A stretch of 5,491 nucleotides of DNA from Sporichthyaceae bacterium (GCA_013696235.1 JACCYY010000306.1:1-5491); one strand, 5' to 3'; positions 1 to 5,389 are shown, numbered from the stretch's first letter. Made by a program: numbers and translations. The notes: generated by a model from the sequence alone, not told the origin.

Positions 1-188
1 GCACGGGCCAGCGCGTCGGCGGCGGCGAGCGCAGCCAGGTCGGCGGCGGTCATCGCCTGGTGGCGGGCCGTGATCGCCCCACCCACGGCGGCCGCCCCGA
101 GCGCGAGGGTGGTCAGAACCGCGAGCACCACGATGGCGTAGGTCGTCCCGCTGCCACGGTCTGACGCCCGCTCGCCCGCCGCCGTCAC
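1..188 (-). CDS. Rv3654c-family TadE/TadG-like protein, N-terminal part (partial)
   Basis: The first 62 codons of a gene that continues past the left edge are visible. It begins at a GTG at 188 whose last two bases are shared with the tadE stop (GTGA overlap), with a GAGG-like ribosome site 4 nt upstream. Residues 1-15 are polar and end in DRGSGTT. Residues about 17-38 form one hydrophobic helix. The segment ARHQAMTAADLAALAAADA follows, the 'arginine then Ala/Asp-rich' signature of the Rv3654c-type TadE-like family and of the N-terminal Tad domain of TadG. This suggests a single-pass membrane or envelope protein encoded as the last Tad-locus gene. Unlike the two upstream pilin-like proteins it has no Glu at position +5 after a Gly, so prepilin-peptidase cleavage is doubtful. 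Function in pilus assembly is inferred from position. The M. tuberculosis relative has also been reported as an exported effector. Confidence 0.85.
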   Translation of the reverse strand, partial: MTAAGERASDRGSGTTYAIVVLAVLTTLALGAAAVGGAITARHQAMTAADLAALAAADALAR

Positions 189-721
189 GGATCCTCACCC
201 CAGCCGGGGGCGTCGACGTCGCGCCGCGGAGCCTGATCCGTGCCGAACGGCTCGGGCGCACCGGCGCCGATGCGCCCGGGGCCACCGACGGCGTCCTCGG
301 CCGCTGCGTACGCGACGGCGTCGACCATGACCGACGGCAGCACGGGGATCCCGCCAGGCGGCCGGACCTGGACCCGGACCTCGACCCGCACCTCGTCACC
401 GCTGCGGCTGATCAGCGCCGCGGCGCCGGCCGGGGCGATCTGCTCGGCCACGGCCGCGGCCTGAGCGGCGCTCTCCCCGCGGGCGGCTGCCCGGGCGCCG
501 GCCCGCGCTGCGTCCACCACGCGCAGCTGAGCGGTGACCACCACGAGGATCCAGACCAGAATCATCAGCAGCACGAGCAGGCTGGGGATCGCGATGGCGG
601 TTTCGGCCGTCACCGCGCCATGGTCGGGTCGTGGGCGGACGAGTCCACCGTGCCTGGAACCCGTTCTCGCCCCGTACCCGCTCCGGTCACCGGAGCGGGC
701 AGGGCGACGGGCGAGGGTCAC
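185..721 (-). CDS. TadE-family minor prepilin (Rv3655c-like)
   Basis: A 178-residue TadE-like protein. The GTG start at 721 overlaps the pilin stop by 4 nt (GTGA), and no other ATG, GTG or TTG lies in frame before the pilin-like segment, so this start is forced. Residues 1-35 are a long basic leader. A type IVb prepilin site follows: Gly35|Ala36 with Glu40 at +5 (GAVTAETA), then a hydrophobic helix at about 43-62 and the TadE hallmark LRVVDAARAGARAAARGE (66-83). Residues 108-120 are strand-like (DEVRVEVRVQVR). The C-terminal 35 residues are Gly/Pro/Asp-rich and look unstructured. TadE proteins are low-abundance pseudopilins processed by the same peptidase as Flp and needed for pilus assembly; that role is transferred from the family. 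M. tuberculosis Rv3655c is shorter (about 125 residues), so both the leader and the tail look extended. An 11-bp perfect inverted repeat lies inside the leader codons. Confidence 0.88.
   Translation of the reverse strand: MTLARRPARSGDRSGYGARTGSRHGGLVRPRPDHGAVTAETAIAIPSLLVLLMILVWILVVVTAQLRVVDAARAGARAAARGESAAQAAAVAEQIAPAGAAALISRSGDEVRVEVRVQVRPPGGIPVLPSVMVDAVAYAAAEDAVGGPGRIGAGAPEPFGTDQAPRRDVDAPGWGEDP
677..699 (-). repeat. Perfect 11-bp inverted repeat at the pilin/tadE junction
   Basis: The arms CCCGCTCCGGT (677-687) and ACCGGAGCGGG (689-699) are exact reverse complements around a single central base. In RNA this folds as a very GC-rich stem of 9-10 bp with a tiny loop, starting about 20 nt after the pilin stop. 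It lies within codons for the non-conserved leader of TadE. No U-tract follows, so a classical intrinsic terminator is not supported. A partial terminator, RNA-processing boundary or 3' stabiliser for pilin mRNA are the plausible roles, all inferred. Confidence 0.6.
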
Positions 722-909
722 CCGAACACCGAGGTGATGGCCCGCTCGATCAGGTCGCGGATGAGACCTCCGACGGCCTCGCTGGTGAGCACCCGGTAGA
801 GGACGGTGCCGAAGCCGCAGGCCGCGACTGTGCCGACCGCGTACTCGGCTGTGGTCATCCCGTCGTCGTCGCGACGGAGCCCGGCCAGACGTGCAGTGAG
901 CGAGTGCAT
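718..909 (-). CDS. DUF4244 Flp-type major prepilin (Rv3656c-like)
   Basis: A 63-residue prepilin, the likely structural subunit of the Tad pilus. The ATG at 909 is chosen because GGGAGGT sits 4 nt upstream; an in-frame GTG at 1008 would add 33 residues without family resemblance. The leader MHSLTARLAGLRRDDDG ends at Gly17, giving predicted cleavage before Met18. Mature positions 1-6 read MTTAEY, with the Glu at +5 and adjacent Tyr that define Flp/type IVb pilins. The helix GTVAACGFGTVLYRVLTS follows, then an amphipathic C-terminus LIRDLIERAITSVFG. The mature chain would be only 46 residues, normal for Flp pilins. A single Cys (residue 31) lies within the helix. It is the only gene in the operon separated from its upstream neighbour, by a 178-nt structured spacer, which fits a need for higher or separate expression. 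The DUF4244 match is from memory of the family pattern; pilin identity rests on the cleavage motif and context. Confidence 0.9.
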   Translation of the reverse strand: MHSLTARLAGLRRDDDGMTTAEYAVGTVAACGFGTVLYRVLTSEAVGGLIRDLIERAITSVFG

Positions 910-913
910 GGGT

Positions 914-920
914 ACCTCCC
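914..920 (-). promoter_or_regulatory. Ribosome binding site of the pilin gene
   Basis: GGGAGGT on the minus strand ends 4 nt before the ATG at 909. It fixes the pilin start. The heptamer is identical to the one before ssd; most of the other operon genes start by stop/start overlap with weak or no Shine-Dalgarno sequence. Confidence 0.85.
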
Positions 921-928
921 TGAGCCTT

Positions 929-946
929 GCCGACGTACCGGTCGGC
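929..946 (-). repeat. Inverted repeat in pilin leader (6-bp stem)
   Basis: The arms GCCGAC (929-934) and GTCGGC (941-946) pair perfectly across a 6-nt loop. It is the hairpin closest to the pilin ribosome binding site, 8 nt upstream of GGGAGGT. Taken alone such a stem is common at this GC content; its interest comes from being one of five in the spacer. Confidence 0.45.
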
Positions 947-949
947 GCG

Positions 950-973
950 GAGCCGGGCTGAGTGCGCCGGCTC
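950..973 (-). repeat. Inverted repeat in pilin leader (7-bp stem)
   Basis: GAGCCGG (950-956) and CCGGCTC (967-973) are exact reverse complements separated by 10 nt. The stem is all G-C apart from one A-T pair. It lies between the tadC stop and the pilin start, next to similar hairpins on both sides. Confidence 0.5.
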
Positions 974-983
974 ACCCAGGTTG

Positions 984-999
984 GCCGGAGGAAACCGGC
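984..999 (-). repeat. Inverted repeat in pilin leader (5-bp stem)
   Basis: GCCGG (984-988) and CCGGC (995-999) flank a 6-nt loop that reads TTTCCT on the transcribed (minus) strand. It is the weakest of the five spacer hairpins and would not be notable in isolation. Confidence 0.35.
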
Positions 1000-1005
1000 G
1001 TCGGA

Positions 1006-1023
1006 CACCTCGGCGCCGAGGTG
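1006..1023. repeat. Perfect 18-bp palindrome upstream of the pilin gene
   Basis: CACCTCGGCGCCGAGGTG is a perfect dyad with 9-bp arms and no spacer, about 97 bp before the pilin ATG and 64 bp after the tadC stop. As DNA it has the symmetry of a dimeric regulator's operator. As RNA it gives a 7-bp stem with a GCGC loop. No promoter hexamers could be recognised beside it, so the choice between operator and RNA structure is open. Confidence 0.6.
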
Positions 1024-1040
1024 GGGACGACGGGCCGGTT

Positions 1041-1082
1041 CACCGCGCTGTGGACGGACCCGTGGTCGCTGTCCGCGCGGTG
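1041..1082 (-). repeat. Long hairpin just after tadC (possible 3' stabiliser or terminator)
   Basis: CACCGCGC (1041-1048) and GCGCGGTG (1075-1082) are exact reverse complements. Inside them GGAC (1052-1055) pairs with GTCC (1071-1074), extending the stem after a 3-nt bulge and leaving a 15-nt loop. The structure starts 5 nt after the tadC stop codon. It lacks a U-tract, so intrinsic termination is uncertain, though actinobacteria are thought to use some U-poor terminators. A role in protecting the 3' end of the tadA-tadC message is equally possible. Confidence 0.5.
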
Positions 1083-1087
1083 CACCG

Positions 1088-1864
1088 TCACCGGATGGTG
1101 GTCAAGATCGTGGTGGCGACGCCGATCACCACCGGCACGACGCCGATCAGCAGGAACGCGGGCAGGAAGCACAAGCCGAGCGGCGCGGCGGCGTGGACGC
1201 CGACCGCGCGAGCCCGGCGATCGACCTCGAAGCGCTGCTGGGACCGCAGGTCCGCCGCCAGCCGGTCCAGCGCATCGGCAAGCGGTGCGCCTGTCTCCAG
1301 CGCCCTTGCCACCGTGCGGGCGAGCGGGGCGAGCCCGCTGCCGGTCGGGATCGACCGCCAGGTCGCGCCAAGATCTCCACCGAGCCGGGTGAGCGCCGCG
1401 ACCCGGCGAAGCTGCAGCGCCAGCGGTCCGCCGATCGCCGCGGCGACCAGCTCGATCGCGGACACCGGCGAGGCCCCGGCGCTCAGCGCGCCAGCGAGCA
1501 GGTGTGCGGCGACCGGAAGGTCGCGGGCGATCTGCTCACGCTGGGCGACCACGGCCCGTGGCTCCAGCCGCTGCAGTACCCGATACGTGATCAGTCCGGC
1601 CAGCAGGGCCAAGACGACTCCGATCGGCCCCTCGACGAGCACGAGCGTGCCGGCCGCGGCGGCACCCGCCGCGAGCCAGCGGCCATGGACCCCCGCGTCC
1701 GCGGCGGCCGTCACGCTGATGTGCTGGACGGCGAGCCTCCGACCGGAAGTGAGCCGGGAGAGTCGCCGTGGCCCATGGTCGGGCGCGGTCAGGACGACGA
1801 TCGCCGCCGCCACAGCCAGTGCGGTGAACAGCGTGGCGCCGCCAGCCGGCAGCCCGGGCGTCAC
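1088..1864 (-). CDS. tadC: TadC-like type II secretion F-domain membrane protein (Rv3657c-like)
   Basis: A 258-residue inner-membrane platform protein of the Tad pilus. The start is the GTG at 1864, which overlaps the tadB stop by 4 nt (GTGA) and has a weak GGAG 8 nt upstream. A longer in-frame start at 1903 exists but would run far into tadB. There is a hydrophobic helix at 11-27, a long hydrophobic stretch at about 62-97, then a cytoplasmic T2SSF (GspF-type) domain from about 112 (REQIARDLPVAAHLLAGALSAG, which in related proteins is the helical bundle contacting the ATPase). A strongly hydrophobic C-terminal segment (225-248) ends the protein. The conserved pattern LETGAPLADALDRLA at 189-203 is typical of TadC. 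It would work with TadB and be driven by TadA. The tadB/tadC labels follow gene order; both have the same fold and could be swapped by some naming schemes. Confidence 0.88.
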   Translation of the reverse strand: MTPGLPAGGATLFTALAVAAAIVVLTAPDHGPRRLSRLTSGRRLAVQHISVTAAADAGVHGRWLAAGAAAAGTLVLVEGPIGVVLALLAGLITYRVLQRLEPRAVVAQREQIARDLPVAAHLLAGALSAGASPVSAIELVAAAIGGPLALQLRRVAALTRLGGDLGATWRSIPTGSGLAPLARTVARALETGAPLADALDRLAADLRSQQRFEVDRRARAVGVHAAAPLGLCFLPAFLLIGVVPVVIGVATTILTTIR

Positions 1865-2580
1865 ACCCGCTTCTCCACGCTGCGGGCAAGACGTTCGGTC
1901 CACCAGAGCCCGAGCGAGGCCAGGGCCGCGCCCAGCGCCAGGCAGACCAGGCCGTACGGCGTCCTGAGCAGCACGTGCAGCGGGTCTGCACCCATGCTCG
2001 AACCCAGGAGGATCCCGAGCACCGGGAGGACTGCAAGCAGGCGGGCGCTCGCCCTGGCGCCAGCGAGCTGGGCCCCCACCTCCCGACGGAGCGCCTCGTC
2101 GTCGCGGAGCCAGTCAGCGATCCGCTCACAGCCGTCGGCGAGGCCGGCGCCGGCATGCTGGGACACCGACCAGACGGCGGCAACCCTGGCCAGCCCGCCC
2201 GACCCGTTGCGCACGGAAGCCGCTACGAGGGCGGCGCTGACGTCGCCGCCGAGGCGCGCGACCCGGGCCGCCTCGTCGCACACACCCGGCACGGCGGTGG
2301 CCGCTCGCTGGATCGAGTCGCTCGGCATGGCGCCAGCCCGGAGCTCGGCGGCGAGCGCAGTGCAGAACTCGACGGTGGCAGCGCGGCGCGCGACCACGCG
2401 ACGTCGGTGCTGCCAGCGCGAGACAATCGACTGGACCTGGCGGGCACCGGGCGCCTGACGGCGCGCCACCGGGTCGCCGGCCAGGTGGACGCCGCGGACC
2501 GCAAGGGCACCACCAGCCGACCGCACGGCGACCGCCGCGGCGGCCGCGGCAAGCGCGGCCGCGACCAGGAGGCTCATCAC
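1861..2580 (-). CDS. tadB: TadB-like type II secretion F-domain membrane protein (Rv3658c-like)
   Basis: A 239-residue platform protein. Two starts are possible at its junction with tadA: GTG at 2580 (4-nt GTGA overlap) or the adjacent ATG at 2577 (1-nt TGATG overlap). They differ by one residue, and no Shine-Dalgarno is visible, so translation is probably coupled to tadA. The order is an Ala-rich N-terminal helix (3-19), an Arg-rich cytoplasmic stretch (about 48-67), and a T2SSF domain (about 68-192) with VEFCTALAAELRAGAMPSDSI and WSVSQHAGAGLADGCERIA. Two C-terminal transmembrane helices follow (about 178-196 and 208-226). In the Tad family this protein and TadC form the membrane scaffold that the hexameric TadA turns to extrude pilin. 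The role is inferred from fold and from the direct tadA-tadB-tadC order. Confidence 0.88.
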   Translation of the reverse strand: MMSLLVAAALAAAAAAVAVRSAGGALAVRGVHLAGDPVARRQAPGARQVQSIVSRWQHRRRVVARRAATVEFCTALAAELRAGAMPSDSIQRAATAVPGVCDEAARVARLGGDVSAALVAASVRNGSGGLARVAAVWSVSQHAGAGLADGCERIADWLRDDEALRREVGAQLAGARASARLLAVLPVLGILLGSSMGADPLHVLLRTPYGLVCLALGAALASLGLWWTERLARSVEKRV

Positions 2581-3794
2581 CTCGGGCCGACCGTGTCGTC
2601 GGTCCGACGGTGGCCCCTGGCCAGCCGGGCCCGCAGCAGCGGCTCGCCGGCGCCCAGCGCGACGCGGTCACCCTCGAGAACGAGCGCCGGCTCCGCCACG
2701 ACGAGGCCGTCGCCGCCACGAACGAGCACGCAGACCTCGCGAACCGTCCGGCGGCCGGTGAGGTCGCGCTCGAGATGGATCACTGCGTCGAGGCCGGCGG
2801 CGAGCTGGCTGTGCAGCGCGTCTCGGCGCAGGCCGGCCGCCAGCCCGAGCGCCTCCAGGCGGGCCGGCACGTCAGCGGCGGAGTTCGCGTGGACGGTGCC
2901 GCAGCCACCCTCATGACCGGTGTTGAGCGCCGCGAGCAGGTCGGCCACCTCCGCACCGCGCACCTCACCGACGACGAGCCGGTCCGGACGCATCCGGAGG
3001 GCCTGCCGGACGAGGTCGCGCAGCGTGATCTCGCCGACGCCCTCGACGTTCGGCGGCCGGGCTTCGAGCCGGACGACGTGGCGGTGGTCCGGACGCAGCT
3101 CACCGGAGTCCTCGACAAGAAGGAGCCGCTCGTCGGGTGAAGCCAACGAGAGCAGGCACGACAGCAGCGTCGTCTTGCCCGAGCCCGTGCCGCCGCTCAC
3201 CACGAACGCGAGCCGGGCTTCCACGATGGCCTGCAGCCACAAGGCGCCGCGTTCGGACACCGAGCCAGCCTCGACGAGGTCCTCGAGGGAGAAGTCGCGA
3301 CGGGACGGGATCCGAAGCGACAGGCAGGTTCCACCGGGTGACACGGGGGGAAGGACCGCGTGCAGGCGAGTGCCGTCGCGCAGGCGCACGTCGACGTACG
3401 GGTTCGCGTCGTCCAGACGCCGTCCGGCCGTGGTGGCGAGACGGACCGCGAGGCGACGCACCTCCGCCTCGCCGGCGAACCGGACGCGCGTACGGGTCAA
3501 ACCGGCACCGGTGTCGACCCATACCTGGCTGGCGCCGTTCACCAGCACGTCGGTCACGCCGGGCAGCCGCAGCAACGGCTCGAGCACGCCGGTCCCGGCC
3601 AGCTCGGACCGAAGCACGGTCACCACCGCGAGGACCTCCGCCTGGCCCAGCACGCGCTGCTCACCGCGAAGGGCGGCGGCGACCCGGGCCGGCGTGGGAT
3701 CTGATCCCTCGGCGACGAGCGTCGCCCGAACCCGGTCGACCAGCGAGCTGTCGACGAGCGAGCGATCGACCTCGGCCGCCGCCCCGGCGCTCAT
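2577..3794 (-). CDS. tadA: TadA/CpaF-family secretion ATPase (Rv3659c-like)
   Basis: A 405-residue hexameric ATPase expected to power Tad pilus assembly at the cytoplasmic face. The ATG at 3794 overlaps the ssd stop (ATGA); an upstream in-frame start at 3836 would add 14 Arg-rich residues inside ssd and is less likely. The N-terminal region includes the CpaF-type LPGVTDVLVNG (77-87) and ANPYVDVRLRDGTRLHAVLPP (about 130-150). The catalytic core is complete: Walker A GGTGSGKTT (201-209), the acidic box EDSGEL (228-233), a Walker B region LRMRPDRLVVGEVRG (266-280), and the His box NTGHEGGCGTVHAN (291-304). The arginine pattern and the RP(D)RL(V)VGEVRG motif place it among secretion ATPases rather than DNA-transfer enzymes, despite the common label 'conjugal transfer-associated ATPase'. 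No key residue is missing. It is likely translationally coupled to ssd and tadB. Confidence 0.95.
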   Translation of the reverse strand: MSAGAAAEVDRSLVDSSLVDRVRATLVAEGSDPTPARVAAALRGEQRVLGQAEVLAVVTVLRSELAGTGVLEPLLRLPGVTDVLVNGASQVWVDTGAGLTRTRVRFAGEAEVRRLAVRLATTAGRRLDDANPYVDVRLRDGTRLHAVLPPVSPGGTCLSLRIPSRRDFSLEDLVEAGSVSERGALWLQAIVEARLAFVVSGGTGSGKTTLLSCLLSLASPDERLLLVEDSGELRPDHRHVVRLEARPPNVEGVGEITLRDLVRQALRMRPDRLVVGEVRGAEVADLLAALNTGHEGGCGTVHANSAADVPARLEALGLAAGLRRDALHSQLAAGLDAVIHLERDLTGRRTVREVCVLVRGGDGLVVAEPALVLEGDRVALGAGEPLLRARLARGHRRTDDTVGPR

Positions 3795-5005
3795 GCCGCA
3801 TGCCGCCGGACCAGCTCGTCGACGACGCCGCCGCACAACCGGGCCAGCGGACCTCGGGGTCGTCGACCAGGTGGCTCACCGCGCTCTGATGCACCGGCCA
3901 GGCCCGGCTCGGACCGGAGGAAGCCAGCGAGGGGGAGCGCGAGCGCCTCGGCCACCGCCTCGCCGGTCAGTCCCGACGGCGCCGGTCCACGGACGACGAG
4001 GCGGACATCGACAGCGACTGCGCACACCGAGGCGCACACCCGCGCGGCTGCAGCCGTCGCGCGGACCTCGGCCGGGACGACCACGAGCGTGAGCGCCGCG
4101 CAGGCCAGCGCCTCCCGGGACGCGGCATCGAGCGACCGCGGGAGGTCGACCACGACGACGTCGCAGCTCCGCCGGCAGGCCTGCAGCACGGCAGCCATCG
4201 CTGCCGGTTCGACCTCGAGGGTCTCGCCACGGTCCCAGGACAAGACCGTAAGCTCGCCGACCTGGGGTAGGCCCGCGGCCAGCGCCGCGGCGCTGACGCG
4301 GCCGCGCGTCGTCGCCAGCTGCGGCCACCGCATCCCGGTGACCTCCTCGCCACCGAGCAGCAGATCGATCCCGCCACCGAGCGGGTCGCCGTCTACGAGC
4401 ATCGTGCGCCAACCCCGGCCGTTCGCGACGGTCGCCAGCGCGGCTGCGAGCGTCGACGACCCGGCCCCGCCGCGGCCGCCGACCGTGCACACGACCGGGG
4501 CGTCCGGTCCCGCCCGCTCTGCGCAGTCAGCGAGTCGTCCGACCAGCCAATGCTCCTCCTCGGGCAGGAACACGACCTGGCCTGCGCCGATCCGTACCGC
4601 CACCTCCCACACGCCCGCGTCGTCGAGATCGAGCCCGACCAGGACGACGTCCTCGCGGCGGGGGAGCCGCGCGCGCTCGAGGTCGCCGGCAAGGTCGCTG
4701 CCGAGGACCACCAACGGCGCGGTCGACCAGCTGGCCCGGACCGCGCCGACGTCCGGGACGACCTCGACCTCGGCTGACGCGGCCGCGGCGAGCCGCAGGA
4801 CATCGTCGAGCAGGTTTTCGTCTGCGGTGATCAGGAGCGCTCGGGATGGCCGATGCAGATCGGTGGACCCGGTCCCGGAGCGCGCAGCAGCCGGGTCGGA
4901 CGGGCCCGCCATCAGCCGCAGCCGACCAGCACGTGCGCTGCGCTCGCCGCTCGCTCGCCGCCGTCGACTCCCCGGAGGTGCGCTCCCCCGACCGACACCC
5001 GCCAT
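3791..5005 (-). CDS. ssd: Ssd/CpaE-like septum-site/pilus-localisation protein (Rv3660c-like)
   Basis: A 404-residue MinD/CpaE-superfamily protein, first gene of the operon. The ATG at 5005 is preferred because GGGAGGT lies 5 nt upstream; the ATG at 4912 has none. The first about 52 residues are Arg/Ser/Gly-rich and look disordered. Residues 55-160 form a receiver-like N-domain (RALLITADENLLDDVLRLA). Residues 170-400 form the P-loop domain. The deviant Walker A is GGRGGAGSST (176-185), in which the signature lysine is Arg and the catalytic-loop lysine is Ser. The switch I region VDGDPLGGGIDLLLG (204-218) and the Walker B-like VVVVDLPRSLD (283-293) remain. In the Tad system CpaE/TadZ proteins localise the machine, often at poles; the mycobacterial protein has been linked to septation. 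Which applies here cannot be told. Loss of both lysines argues against normal MinD-type ATP hydrolysis. Confidence 0.9.
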   Translation of the reverse strand: MAGVGRGSAPPGSRRRRASGERSARAGRLRLMAGPSDPAAARSGTGSTDLHRPSRALLITADENLLDDVLRLAAAASAEVEVVPDVGAVRASWSTAPLVVLGSDLAGDLERARLPRREDVVLVGLDLDDAGVWEVAVRIGAGQVVFLPEEEHWLVGRLADCAERAGPDAPVVCTVGGRGGAGSSTLAAALATVANGRGWRTMLVDGDPLGGGIDLLLGGEEVTGMRWPQLATTRGRVSAAALAAGLPQVGELTVLSWDRGETLEVEPAAMAAVLQACRRSCDVVVVDLPRSLDAASREALACAALTLVVVPAEVRATAAAARVCASVCAVAVDVRLVVRGPAPSGLTGEAVAEALALPLAGFLRSEPGLAGASERGEPPGRRPRGPLARLCGGVVDELVRRHAA

Positions 5006-5010
5006 GAACG

Positions 5011-5017
5011 ACCTCCC
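5011..5017 (-). promoter_or_regulatory. Ribosome binding site of ssd
   Basis: GGGAGGT on the minus strand is 5 nt before the ATG at 5005 and decides that start over the internal ATG at 4912. Its leading GGG is also the 3' arm of a small potential hairpin (5015-5028), CCCGA-TCGG-TCGGG, which could partly mask the site. Confidence 0.85.
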
Positions 5018-5020
5018 GAC

Positions 5021-5031
5021 CGATCGGGCCG
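5021..5031. repeat. Direct repeat CGATCGGGCCG, copy 1
   Basis: This 11-bp sequence recurs exactly at 5063-5073. It begins with the palindrome CGATCG and lies just upstream of the ssd ribosome site, overlapping the small hairpin there. The start-to-start distance of 42 bp is close to four helical turns, which would place both copies on one face of the DNA. A protein-binding role is inference only. Confidence 0.4.
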
Positions 5032-5062
5032 ACGACGTCGGGCCCCGGCCCGCAAGGCTGGT

Positions 5063-5073
5063 CGATCGGGCCG
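5063..5073. repeat. Direct repeat CGATCGGGCCG, copy 2
   Basis: Exact second copy of the 11-mer at 5021-5031; identity stops on both sides of the 11 bases. It lies in the presumed ssd leader. Confidence 0.4.
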
Positions 5074-5152
5074 TCCAGGTGTGCCGCCGAGGCCGGGCTG
5101 TGGAGGAAGTCGCCCTCGTCGCGGCCTGTGGACGGCCGGCCGACGGCGACGA

Positions 5153-5174
5153 CCCCGCCCGGGGGCTGGCGGGG
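5153..5174 (-). repeat. Inverted repeat in presumed ssd leader (7-bp stem)
   Basis: CCCCGCC (5153-5159) and GGCGGGG (5168-5174) pair perfectly around an 8-nt loop. It sits in a G-run-rich tract, so chance is a serious alternative. Confidence 0.35.
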
Positions 5175-5180
5175 GCCGTC

Positions 5181-5217
5181 GAGCGACCGGGCCGGGGGGC
5201 TGGTGCCGGTCGCGCTC
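5181..5217 (-). repeat. Inverted repeat in presumed ssd leader (8-bp stem)
   Basis: GCGACCGG (5183-5190) and CCGGTCGC (5206-5213) are exact reverse complements with a 15-nt loop. Allowing a 2-nt bulge, the pairing extends to GAGCGACCGG and a matching 3' arm ending at 5217. If ssd is transcribed from the candidate promoter at about 5240, this would be one of the first structures in its leader RNA. Confidence 0.45.
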
Positions 5218-5239
5218 GGGGGCGAGCCGCTGCGCCTAG

Positions 5240-5266
5240 CCTCTACCCGTCCGCGTCGTCACGCAA
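5240..5266 (-). promoter_or_regulatory. Weak candidate promoter for the ssd-tad operon
   Basis: On the minus strand TTGCGT (5266-5261) and TAGAGG (5245-5240) resemble -35 and -10 hexamers, but the spacer is only 15 bp and the -10 lacks the final T. This would give a leader of about 230 nt. It is the best I can find in the divergent region and may be wrong. Confidence 0.22.
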
Positions 5267-5383
5267 AGCATTCGACGGGCTCCCTCTTCGCCGACTCGGT
5301 CACTCTGCGTACATGCTCTGGGCGGGGCGCACCAGCGCGCGATCCTCGGCCCGAGCAACCAGCTGGTCCGGAGCGGCCGCACC

Positions 5384-5389
5384 TATCCT
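5384..5389 (+). promoter_or_regulatory. -10 element of a leaderless promoter for the HAD gene
   Basis: TATCCT matches the actinobacterial TANNNT -10 consensus. Exactly 6 nt separate it from the GTG at 5396, so transcription would start at the first base of the start codon. No Shine-Dalgarno sequence precedes the GTG, consistent with leaderless translation. No clear -35 is visible. Confidence 0.65.

Noticed and set aside
718..1008. Longer version of the pilin gene starting at GTG 1008
   Set aside because: The ATG at 909 has a strong, well-spaced ribosome site and gives a normal 17-residue prepilin leader. The added 33 residues have no pilin character and no ribosome site.
1041..1082. Classical intrinsic terminator after tadC
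   Set aside because: The stem is good but no T-run follows on the transcribed strand, so it is listed as a hairpin of unknown role.
962..2458. Long plus-strand open frame (498 codons) opposite tadC and tadB
   Set aside because: It is antisense to two well-supported membrane proteins and its translation is low-complexity Arg/Pro/Ala/Gly without any domain. Long antisense frames are expected at this GC content.
5095..5135. Two TGTGGA motifs (5099 and 5127), with a third at 5395, resembling DnaA-box cores (TCCACA on the other strand)
   Set aside because: None matches the full TTNTCCACA consensus (best is 7 of 9), spacing is irregular, and no replication gene is nearby.
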